A stretch of DNA of 64,000 bases from Bombyx mori. Its lineage: Eukaryota; Arthropoda; Insecta; Lepidoptera; Bombycidae. Location of the stretch: the NCBI RefSeq assembly GCF_030269925.1, contig NC_085107.1, forward strand, positions 10,788,001-10,852,000, in the 5' to 3' direction. Positions 25,049 to 35,021 of this stretch are shown one piece after another; position 1 is the first letter of the stretch, and the number at the start of each line of letters is the position of its first letter. The position numbers and the translations under genes were made by a program. The notes beneath the pieces were generated by a model. It was not told the DNA's origin. It made no database searches and saw only the letters and a program-made list of their open reading frames with translations.

Positions 25049-27612
25049 GACACGCGCCGATCGTTATCGCGTCCGTTTATCTTCCACCGGATAAGATCGT
25101 TCTAAGCAGTGATATCGAGGCGCTGCTCGGTATGGGGAGCTCTGTCATTCTGGCGGGCGACCTAAATTGTAAACACATCAGGTGGAACTCACACACCACA
25201 ACCCCGAATGGCAGGCGGCTTGACGCGTTAGTCGATGATCTCGCCTTCGATATCGTCGCTCCGCTAACCCCGACTCACTACCCGCTAAATATCGCGCATC
25301 GCCCGGATATACTCGACATAGCGTTATTAAAAAACGTAACTCTGCGCTTACACTCGATCGAAGTAGTTTCAGAGTTAGATTCAGACCACCGTCCCGTCGT
25401 TATGAAGCTCGGTCGCGCTCCCGATTCCGTTCCCGTCACGAGGACTGTGGTGGATTGGCACACGCTGGGCATCAGCCTGGCTGAATCTGATCCACCATCG
25501 CTCCCGTTTAACCCGGACTCTATCCCGTCTCCTCAGGATACCGCTGAAGCCATAGACATCTTAACGTCACACATCACCTCGACATTAGATAGGTCATCGA
25601 AACAAGTTGTAGCGGAGGACTTCCTTCACCGCTTCAAATTGTCCGACGATATTAGGGAACTCCTTAGAGCTAAGAACGCCTCGATACGCGCCTACGACAG
25701 GTATCCTACCGCGGAAAATCGTATTCGAATGCGTGCCCTACAACGCGACGTAAAGTCTCGCATCGCCGAAGTCCGAGATGCCAGATGGTCTGATTTCTTA
25801 GAAGGACTCGCGCCCTCCCAAAGGTCTTACTACCGCTTAGCTCGTACTCTCAAATCGGATACGGTAGTAACTATGCCCCCCCTCGTAGGCCCCTCAGGCC
25901 GACTCGCGGCGTTCGATGATGACGAAAAAGCAGAGCTGCTGGCCGATACATTGCAAACCCAGTGCACGCCCAGCACTCAATCCGTGGACCCTGTTCATGT
26001 AGAATTAGTAGACAGTGAGGTAGAACGCAGAGCCTCCTTGCCACCCTTTGATGCGTTACCACCCGTCACCCCGATGGAAGTTAAAGACTTGATCAAAGAC
26101 CTACGTCCTCGCAAGGCTCCCGGTTCCGACGGTATATCCAACCGCGTTATTAAACTTCTACCCGTCCAACTCATCGTGATGTTGGCATCTATTTTCAATG
26201 CCGCTATGGCGAACTGTATCTTTCCCGCGGTGTGGAAAGAAGCGGACGTTATCGGCATACATAAACCCGGTAAACCAAAAAATCATCCGACGAGCTACCG
26301 CCCGATTAGCCTCCTCATGTCTCTAGGCAAACTGTATGAGCGTCTGCTCTACAAACGCCTCAGAGACTTCGTCTCATCCAAGGGCATTCTCATCGATGAA
26401 CAATTCGGATTCCGTACAAATCACTCATGCGTTCAACAGGTGCACCGCCTCACGGAGCACATTCTTGTGGGGCTTAATCGACCAAAACCGTTATACACGG
26501 GAGCTCTCTTCTTCGACGTCGCAAAAGCGTTCGACAAAGTCTGGCACAATGGTTTGATTTTCAAACTATTCAACATGGGCGTGCCGGATAGTCTCGTGCT
26601 CATCATACGGGACTTCTTGTCGAACCGCTCTTTTCGATATCGAGTCGAGGGAACCCGCTCCTCCCCACGACCTCTCACAGCTGGAGTCCCGCAAGGCTCT
26701 GTCCTCTCACCCCTCCTATTTAGCTTATTCGTCAACGATATTCCCCGGTCGCCGCCGACCCATTTAGCTTTATTCGCCGACGACACGACTGTTTACTATT
26801 CTAGTAGAAATAAGTCCCTAATCGCGAAGAAGCTTCAGAGCGCAGCCCTAGCCCTAGGACAGTGGTTCCGAAAATGGCGCATAGACATCAACCCAGCGAA
26901 AAGTACTGCGGTGCTATTTCAGAGGGGAAGCTCCACACGGATTTCCTCCCGGATTAGGAGGAGGAATCTCACACCCCCGATTACTCTCTTTAGACAACCC
27001 ATACCCTGGGCCAGGAAGGTCAAGTACCTGGGCGTTACCCTGGATGCATCGATGACATTCCGCCCGCATATAAAATCAGTCCGTGACCGTGCCGCGTTTA
27101 TTCTCGGTAGACTCTACCCCATGATCTGTAAGCGGAGTAAAATGTCCCTTCGGAACAAGGTGACACTTTACAAAACTTGCATAAGGCCCGTCATGACTTA
27201 CGCGAGTGTGGTGTTCGCTCACGCGGCCCGCACACACATTGACACCCTCCAATCCCTACAATCCCGCTTTTGCAGGTTAGCTGTCGGGGCTCCGTGGTTC
27301 GTGAGGAACGTTGACCTACACGACGACCTGGGCCTCGAATCAATTCGGAAATACATGAAGTCAGCGTCGGAACGATACTTCGATAAGGCTATGCGTCATG
27401 ATAATCGCCTTATCGTTGCCGCCGCTGACTACTCCCCGAATCCTGATCATGCAGGAGCCAGTCACCGTCGACGCCCTAGACACGTCCTTACGGATCCATC
27501 AGATCCAATAACCTTTGCATTAGATGCCTTCAGCTCTAATACTAGGGGCAGGCTTAGGGACCCCGGTAACCGTACTCGTCGAACTCGACAAAGAGGTCGA
27601 CGTGCAACCTAA
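25049..27612 (+). pseudogene. LINE ORF2 fragment: partial endonuclease plus reverse transcriptase
   Basis: The frame is open over about 855 codons. Visible motifs are the endonuclease box LAGDLNCKHIRWNS and the SDHRP box (catalytic Asp-His), then reverse-transcriptase motifs RPRKAPGSDG, SYRPISLL, FFDVAKAFDKVWH, AGVPQGSVLSPLLF and the catalytic LFADDTTVYY. The first ~106 residues of ORF2, with the catalytic Glu, are missing, and so is ORF1. The open frame extends upstream to 25021 only because the intron is open in that frame; those seven residues are not LINE-derived. By eye it differs from the full-length copy at 50724-53606 at only about 11 positions, so it is recent. A 3' acceptor at 25047-25048 would put piggyBac exon 1 in frame with it. 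Confidence 0.9.
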
Positions 27613-27860
27613 CCCATGCGTCAGCCCGCTGAGTTTCTCGCCGGATCTTCTCAGCGGGTCGCGATTCCGATCCGGTAGTAGATTCATTCGCGAAACAATT
27701 GCTCTTGAGTTGTTAGGTCTCCTTCGGAGGCGCTCGGGCAGTTGTTAGCAAATCCCACCCCTCTTGGCTGAGCCTTTGCTCGCCCACCTGTCCTGGTGAA
27801 ACTGGAAAGGCCTTCGGGCCACCAGTAAACTTTCAATCATAAAAAAAAAAAAAAAAAAAA
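25049..27860 (+). mobile_element. 5'-truncated Jockey-clade LINE in the piggyBac intron
   Basis: The insertion is flanked by GAATTTAACAG on both sides (25038-25048 and 27861-27871) and ends in a 20-base A run. It begins inside the endonuclease domain, at the codons for Gly-His-Ala-Pro (about residue 107 of the full-length ORF2), so it is dead on arrival by 5' truncation. The 3' UTR includes a 9-bp stem, CCCGCTGAG (27625-27633) with CTCAGCGGG (27650-27658). The two bases before the insertion could belong to either side (GG microhomology). Confidence 0.92.
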
Positions 27861-27893
27861 GAATTTAACAGCTATATTTTTTGTTTTTGTTAG
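27613..27893 (+). other. LINE 3' UTR, A-tail and end of the transposase intron
   Basis: The LINE stop codon is followed by the shared 3' UTR (hairpin, CCGGTAGTAGATTC block, GAAACTGGAAAGGCC block) and the A run at 27841-27860. The second GAATTTAACAG and a T-rich polypyrimidine tract then lead to the acceptor TTAG at 27893. Confidence 0.75.
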
Positions 27894-29626
27894 TGAGACC
27901 GTTGGACAGCGATTTAATATTACATCTGCTTCAAGACGGAAACGATTCTGAAGTAGAAGGTATCGATGATGATGACGAATTGCCTCTCCAAAGGCCTTGT
28001 AACCCTGCTGTCATTGATGTTCCATCACCACAATTTCCAATACCGCCCCCAGCTCAACCTCAACGTAGAAATGTGGTTCAAAACAAAGCAAAAGCCAGAA
28101 GAAGACTTTGGAGACAGGAGGCTTTTAGTCAAAAAGAACATGGCTACCCACAACGCGTTCAGCCGGGTGTTATCAGAGAACCCTTAGAATATTTTAGCGA
28201 CTATTTTAATGATGATTTTTTTGAGTCAACTGCGTTTTGTACCAACAATTATTTCATGCGCCACAATGGCCGTATCTTAAACACAAATGCCATTGAATTA
28301 AAGAAACTGGTAGGCATACATTTCATCATGGGATGTATCCCATACCCGCGGTTGTTCATGTACTGGCGAGAAGGATTACGATTGGATATAGTCGCGAACG
28401 TCATGGCCAGAGACAGGTTCAAGACTCTGCGTTCAGCATTGCACGTCGTTGACAGTGACACTGCTCCGACAGGAAATACCAACACACTGTGGAAAGTACA
28501 ACCAATACTTGACCGGGTTAAAAAAACATGTGATCGACTCGAAAGACAGCCGGGATATTTTTCCATAGATGAACAAATGATCCCTTTTAGTGGTGTATGT
28601 CCACGTGGGCTGCGACAGGTTATCAAAACCAAGCCTCGACCCCAAGGTTTAAAAGTTTTTGTGGCCACCACACATGATGGACTAATGATTGACTTTGAAG
28701 TTTATAGAGGTGCCAACACTTCAATGGGTGACAGATCTTTGGGAGTTGGAGCGTCGATAATTTTACATCTTTCTAAGTCAATTCCAAGAGGCAGCTGCAT
28801 TTATTTTGACCGGTACTTCTCGTCAATACCTTTGCTTGAAAAGCTAAGCACTATTGGGCTACACGGTACAGCAACGCTAATGATGAATCGAATACCTGAA
28901 CGGAAAAACATCGATTTCAAACCTGATCGCCGTATGAAACGTGGTGAATCGCAACAGTTCGTGTGTGACGATGTCGTAGTTGTTAAATGGATGGATAACA
29001 AATCCGTGCTAGTTGCATCAAACTGCACATCTGCTGACGATACAACATTTGTACAGCGTTGGGATAAAAATATCTCTGCTTTCACTGATGTTACCGCGCC
29101 CAAAATAATCGCTAATTACAATAGGTACATGGGTGGTGTGGACATCCTTGATCAATCAATGGAGTACTACCGCACCTTTATGAAGACGAGAAAATGGACG
29201 TTAAAGGTCATACTCCATTTCTTTGATCTGGCTCTTTGTAATGCATGGCGCTTGTATAAATTGGAATGTGCAGCAGCTGCGATCCCAAATAGCAAAGTTA
29301 TGGACTTGTTAGAGTTTCGGATGCAAGTAGCAGATGGGCTTACCAACACGCCTAATCGCCGAAGGAGGATTAGCGAGAGTGATGAAAATGCTGTCGAAAA
29401 TGTAGTGCAAAATAATAATACAAGGTTTAAGAGAACAAATCAGCCCTCTCAAGCCAAAAAGTACGACGGCTACGACCACCTTCCATGTTTTGAAAGCATT
29501 GATAATCCTCGCGCATGCAGAATGGAAAATTGTAAAAGCAGGTCAAAGATTCGGTGTGTAAAGTGTGATGTGTATCTCTGCCTCAAAAGAGGACAAAACT
29601 GCTTTGCAGCATATCATACAAAATAA
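27894..29626 (+). CDS. piggyBac-type transposase (main exon)
   Basis: DDE-type transposase for cut-and-paste transposition, about 577 residues in this exon. Numbered from the TTG codon at 27881, the N-terminus is acidic (VEGIDDDDELP). The catalytic core follows, with FSIDEQMIPFSG (Asp230), IYFDRYFSSIPL (Asp310) and YMGGVDILDQS (Asp421, with Asp424). At the C-terminus is a Cys-rich zinc-binding-like segment from about 536 to 575, with CFESIDNPRACRMENC and IRCVKCDVYLCL. This is the normal piggyBac order and length, and there is no internal stop or frameshift. The ORF lacks its own ATG; the proposed start is in the exon at 24789. The coding part looks intact, but a 2.8-kb LINE in the intron may impair expression. 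Confidence 0.88.
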
Positions 29627-29955
29627 AACCTAGCTATATTATTTGTAAGACTGATTGAAACAATTAAAAAGACTGATTGTTATAATAATGTTAGAAGAAA
29701 TAAATATTGATTTTGATAAAATTTGGCTCTTATTTCCATTAACGAACACCATAATATTCAAAAACCCAATAACATCACTATCGTGCTCTAGTTCATTTAA
29801 AGCCTAAACATCACTATCGTGCAGAGGTAGTACCTGACTCTGGAGGCATTTTGGATTTTTTATTTTATTTTTTAATGAAGGCATTAAAGCTTCCCTTCCC
29901 TTGTATTAGAAAATAAAATGAAATTTTAGCAAAAAAAATTTTAGACCTGAAAGGG
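29627..29955 (+). other. piggyBac 3' UTR and subterminal repeats
   Basis: The stop codon is followed by AT-rich DNA with AAATAAATATT (possible polyadenylation region near 29698) and the two identical 15-bp subterminal repeats 36 bp apart (29772-29786 and 29808-29822). The right terminal repeat ends GACCTGAAAGGG. Confidence 0.65.
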
Positions 29956-30104
29956 ATACGTGTACTTAATGGATAGGCTAATATTTATATGAGTGTTGAA
30001 CTCCCTACACCAGTTGCGGGGGCGTTAATGATGAGAATCTTAGTGGGGGTGAGAAATAATAATGTTAATTTGAAATGCCCAGCGAAGCGGACGGGTACAG
30101 CTAG

Positions 30105-30436
30105 TTTTTTTTTTTATAAAAAGGAAACCTTCCCTCTTACAATATAATAAAAATAATGTTCAGTTAATCCATTAAAAGAAGACGACTTGTTGATTAATTC
30201 GGTTCAGTCGTTTGCAAGTTGTAGTATTTCGTTACGTCACAACTTTAAAGCTTCACTTACGGTTTGTAGCTTCGTTTGTTTACCAACGTTTTATCGGCTC
30301 GCGTTGCAATTGAGTGCACAAGGACACTTACCTTGTTGAAGTGAATCGATTTTCACACATTCGTCACATTAGAATATTCATGAATAATTTATTATGTAAC
30401 TTCGATAACGAATACTCCTAAAGAATTATTATATTA
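30105..30436. other. Unassigned AT-rich DNA
   Basis: A T run directly after the Helitron-like CTAG end, then no recognisable feature. Confidence 0.4.
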
Positions 30437-30680
30437 CTGGTGGTAGGACCTCTTGTGAGTCCGCGCGGGTAGGTACCACCACCCTGCCTATTTCTGCCGT
30501 GAAGCAGTAATGCGTTTTGGTCTGAAGGATAGGGCAGCCGTTGTAACTATACTGAGATCTTAGAACTTATATCTCAAGGTGGGTGGCGCATTTACGTTGA
30601 AGATGTCTATGGGCTCCAGTAACCACTTAACACCAGATGGGCTATGTGCTCGTCCAACCATCTAAGCAATAAAAAAAAAA
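30437..30680 (+). mobile_element. Bm1 SINE, 3' body
   Basis: A complete 3' body from CTGGTGGTAGGACCTCTTGT to the AATAAAAAAAAAA tail, with few differences from the full-length copy at 12743. The head is missing. Confidence 0.9.
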
Positions 30681-30682
30681 GT

Positions 30683-32102
30683 AATATACCGTTGTTACAA
30701 AAAATCAATTTACGAGGAATAATAACTTGAGAAAATATATTTTTACTTCAAAGAAGAAAGAATAGATGTATTACTTATGAAATGTACATTAATTCAAATT
30801 AAATGATTATACACTCTTTTAGGAATAACCAATTTATGGTAATGATATTTAAATTAAAATGACACTGAATTATTACCTATTATGAATAAAAAAAATTTGA
30901 AACTGCTTACTTAAAATGGCAAGGATTTTTTGTAAAGCTGCGATTACGTATGAATCATTTATATAATTATTTGCAATTATTTTACTTTCATTTTATAAAA
31001 CTGAGAAATTAAAGTAAGTAGAGACATAAGGTGTCATTCGAGTTTCAAAACTAGTGCAATGGAGTCAATGTCAACAGGTAAGCATTTTTTATTAAGGTAA
31101 CACAACCAAATATAAAAATTTTACTTGCTAAATAATTTCATATGTTAGTATGCGTTTAAATATTGTCACAAATAAATCTGTTGTGAATGAAATTGAGAAT
31201 TTTTTTATGATGCGTTCTATGCTATTCCTCATTAGTATTACGTTGCCTAGTTTGGCCTGTGTGATAAATAAAATACGACTAAGACGTGGAATTCAGTCTA
31301 CTGAGGAGTCAAGACTACTCGACTAAACTAAGATAAAAAATTATTCCCAATATTTCTCCAATATTTTCCCAATATTCCCAATATATCAAAAGTATAACGA
31401 TACACTAAAAACTTTAAAGCAACAGGCGCTTCCGTGATGTAAAGGAAAACACATCAGGCAAATTTGGCTCAGCCATACGACTATGCCAGGGCAACACTTG
31501 TTCAAGCAAGCAACTCCCACGATTAAGCAATAGCATCGTGTGATAAAAATGAAACCCGTATTTTTTACTGTGTTTTTTATTAAGTTAACGTTTTATTTAT
31601 TTAATTATTTCCAACTGTTCGAATACTTTAAGGTTGTCGCAGTCACGGACGGCTACGGTGTTATTCGTCGACATTTCAATATTGTGCTAACCAACGCACA
31701 CATTTAAATTTAATTAAAAAAAAAAGTTAATTGACATTCTTATTTGTTTGCACACATAAAGAACGAACAGGATACTGTATACATCTATCTGGATTTTCTT
31801 ATCGTGAAGATGAAAAATCAATTAAAATAAAATACTTTACCATTACTGCGTCTGCCCATCTCTCTAAATATTGCATTCCCATAGGGATGGGACTGCTTTT
31901 ATTTGCGCTCGTATAATATGCAATCGATCTAAGTTGTCTCGTTTATCGAATTAATCATTAACATTTGCGTGAACAACAAGATAGATCCCTGCACTACAGG
32001 TTTTCCACTGATGATAAGTTTAAATGCAGCATTACCATCGAGCACGGGAGTTTTTACATCTTATAAACAACGCTTAAGAGGAAGTTCAGTACGTAGTTCA
32101 TC
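30683..32102. other. Unassigned AT-rich DNA
   Basis: A possible worn Bm1 segment (AGCATCGTGTGATAAAAATG, about 31520-31562, plus) and a short CCCAATATT repeat near 31340-31390. No gene. Confidence 0.4.
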
Positions 32103-32251
32103 ATTGTGGAAATCTTTCCGGATCATGTGTTAAGTACGTATTTCATATTTTAAAAAAACCTGGTACCTGCTTGCTGGATTTGAACACCGACATATTTCCT
32201 CGATATGATTACACCGGCTGTCTTATCTTTTATGCCACAACGACTTTTTGC
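32103..32251 (-). mobile_element. Bm1 SINE head only (tRNA-like part)
   Basis: On the minus strand it reads AAGTCGTTGTGGCATAAAAG, then a B-box-like GTTCAAATCCAGC, then TACCAGG and ATGAAATACGTACTTAAC. Here the tRNA-like head survives and the body is gone, the reverse of most copies in the window. Confidence 0.7.
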
Positions 32252-34272
32252 GGATAATTCGATTTATTTTGTGCAGATTCATATTTGCGCAAACAGCGAT
32301 TACTAATACAAAATCTAAAATATTTTGAATAAAACACCAGAAATTCAAAACTTGTCAAATTGATTGTACCTTCTTTAGTAGATTGATTTAATATTACACT
32401 AGATTAAGCTTGAACGTCTTTCTCTCATTCCTCCGTATCGAAAATACTTCTATCATGACAGTGGGAATTGTTTTCAAATTCAGTTACACAATGTAAAATC
32501 GATTCTCGCTTGTATCTTAATGTTCGTACTATTTTAATCTAGTTTTAAATTCAAATATCAAACAACTCGATGCAAAAACTTGGACGAGAAAAACCTTGTT
32601 TTATTGGGTTGTTAGCATTCCCAACACTACAGCCCCAACAAAAACGTAAACCATTGATTTACACACAAAAACTACTGAGAGGAATCTCTAGGCGGATCTC
32701 TGAAACACACGGATAAAAACGAAAGCTATGAGTAAGTTTTCTAAATGATTAAAAATAAATGTTCTTTTTACCTATATCAAATGAGAGAAATATTATATTC
32801 TACAATGTTGAACCTAACTATAAAAATGAACGAACTACTCATTTCTAGTGCTACAAATGGTAATCAGAAAAGGTAGCGGAAAAAAACGGTAAAGAATTTA
32901 ACGAGGATAATTGTCAAAGGGCTCATTAAAGCCAATAAAGTTCTAAGCAAATGTTTTAAATGTTAGACTCAGATCCTTTTTACACTGTACTCCTTTCAGA
33001 CAATCGCAAATGTTTTAAAAAAAATTCAAATCAACAAGGATCCGTTCGTTATTAATCTACAAGGAGAGTTTTTAAGCAGATAATTTCCCTTGTTGCTTAT
33101 ATGTATGTTTAATAAATAACAAAGTATGTATAGAAAAAAATTGGATTCGGAAAATCGGAACTTAAGACACCCAAAAATAATGTAAGACTTGATAGTTTGT
33201 TTATGTAATTTTGTACATATCGGTGGTCACAAATATTAAACATTGCTCATTTTCTTATTGGAGCGCTTGAATCAGTGCACCGAATGCTCGTCCACCCGTC
33301 TTAGCTGATAAAACTTTAATGATTACATAACACTGTTTAATAAACTGTATTTAGTTTATTTCGAAATGAGTTCCGTTATGCTATTACAGTTAATAATAAT
33401 AAATGTAATCAAAGGTTAAGGTTCTCCTCGTTCAAGGGTTCAAACCCAACAAATCCGTCGCCCGGCGGCAGCAAAATGGAACGATTTAACTCAGACTTTG
33501 TTGACGAAAAACAGATTGTATTTTCTGGCGGGAGCTTCAAGATTTTATCTGCTCGCGAGACCACAAAACTAATACAACCTCATTGAGATTTGCTGAAACA
33601 GAACCACATCAAACGATTTTTGTTGACATTAAAAAAAAAAAATACCTTTGTTCGGAAAACCGTGTATAGCAAATAATACACTCAAAAATTATAAATATGA
33701 AATTGTCGTTTCTCTTGAAAGGTGCTAGCGTAATCACTTCATTTCAACCAGTCTTAGCCATGAAATGTTTACTAAATTTAGCCTTAATGTATACGTCCAG
33801 TATTATTATTTATTAAAGAAACAAATTCGGCCTAGTAATCTCTCTCTATGTAATAAGAATAAGAAGACAATTAGAAAATCTCCTTGCAATTCTAATATAC
33901 GAGGAAACTAGGGGTCTTAATGCAATTATCGTTAGGCATTTTATGGTTGTTCTAATGTCTCGAGGGAGTGATCTGAGAAAAGATTTTATTACCGATCCAA
34001 GTCTACACAAGAGTCGTAAATACCTACATTGTACTCACGACGGTGACCCGATTCCATTCTTTGCGATAAAACACGTTAAAACAGTCCGTGCGATTTACTT
34101 AGCGCCTTCTAATTTTCAACTCTCCCAGAATACGTTGCGATCCGAATCTTTTCTTTCATTTCGAACTAGTATCGAAATAAACGGTGAGTTTAAATATTTT
34201 CTTTGTGTCGTGTTGAGAGACAGACTTCATTCTGACATATTATTAGTTGCGTTCAGTCTTCAAAATTTACAG
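32252..34272. other. Unassigned AT-rich DNA
   Basis: A tail-like remnant, TGCTCGTCCACCCGTCTTAG, lies near 33285. The ORF at 33943-34290 has no recognised domain. No gene is called. Confidence 0.4.
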
Positions 34273-35021
34273 TTTTTTATTTATTTATAGCTTAGATGGA
34301 TTGATGAGTTCACGGCCCACCTGGTTTAAGTGGTTACAGAAGCCCATCTACAAAGTAAATGCGCCGTGCGGACTCACAAGAAGTCCTACCACCAGTAATT
34401 ACGCAAATTATAATTTGGCGAATTTGATTTTTATTACACGATGTTATTCCTTCATCGTGGAAGTCAATTGTGATTTTTTTTTATTGCTTAGATGAGTGGA
34501 CGAGCTCACAGCCCACCTGGTATTAAGTGGTTACTAGAGCCCATGGACATCCACAACGTAATTGTGCCACCCACCTTGAGATATAAGTTCTGAGGTCTCA
34601 AGTATAGTTACAACGGCTGCCCCACCCTTCAAACCGAAACGCATTACTGCTTCACGGCAGAAATAGGCAGGGTGGTGGTACCCACCCGCGTGGACTCACA
34701 AGAGGTTCTACCACCAGTAATTACGCAAATTATAATTTAGCGGGCTTCATTTTTATTACACGATGTTATTCCTTCACCGTGAAAGTCAATCGTGAACGTT
34801 TGAGTACGTATTTCATTAGAAAAATTGGTACCCGCCTGAGATTTTAACACCGGCGCATCGCCCAACACGAATGCACAGGACGTCTTATCCGTTAGGTCAC
34901 GACGACTTCATAACCTAAGTACGTATTTCATTATAAAAATTAGTACCCGTCTGCGGGAACACCGTTGCATCGTTAGATACGAATGCACCGGACGCCTTAT
35001 CCTTTAAGCCACGACGACTTC
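34273..35021 (-). mobile_element. Outer Bm1 SINE, split by a second Bm1
   Basis: The 3' part (34273-34473) and the tRNA-like head (about 34911-35021, with GTTCCCGCAGACGGGTAC and GGCTTAAAGGATAAGGCG on the minus strand) belong to one minus-strand Bm1. It breaks at the GTCAATTGTGA block, where the inner copy sits. The outer copy also has an internal deletion joining ATGCGCC directly to GTGCGGACTCACAAG. Confidence 0.8.
34474..34910 (-). mobile_element. Inner full-length Bm1 SINE
   Basis: A complete minus-strand Bm1 runs from its T-rich (A-tail) end at 34474 through the body to the head ending CACGACGACTTC. The B-box region is mutated (GGTGTTAAAATCTC). It lies inside the older copy in the same orientation. 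Confidence 0.88.

Larger units (their letters stand above)
24611..29955 (+). mobile_element. piggyBac-type DNA transposon, interrupted by a LINE
   Basis: The ends form terminal inverted repeats: CCCTTTAAGGTCG at the left and, on the minus strand, CCCTTTCAGGTCT at the right (12 of the first 12-13 positions agree but one). CCCTTT termini are standard for piggyBac elements. Subterminal blocks also pair: CACGTTAGTG at 24630, and two identical 15-mers containing CACTATCGTG at 29772 and 29808, which read CACGATAGTG on the other strand. The flanking direct repeat is ATAC on both sides, not TTAA. Without the LINE the element would be about 2.5 kb, the normal size for the superfamily. Confidence 0.8.
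24505..30104 (+). mobile_element. Helitron-like element split by a piggyBac-type insertion
   Basis: The left part (24505-24610) begins A|TCTATACTTAATATATAAAT. The right part (29956-30104) ends with the GC-rich AGCGAAGCGGACGGGTACAG and CTAG|T. Together the parts make an element of about 250 bp that resumes in register after the insertion: TTGAAAATAC on the left continues as GTGTACTTAATGG on the right. TC start, CTAG end and the A/T target fit Helitrons. The rest of the span belongs to the inserted piggyBac element. Confidence 0.7.

Noticed and set aside
27524..27748. 74-codon ORF across the LINE ORF2 end and 3' UTR, also present in the other copy
   Set aside because: Presence in both copies is explained by their near identity; no domain. 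The hairpin in the same region is the more likely functional element.
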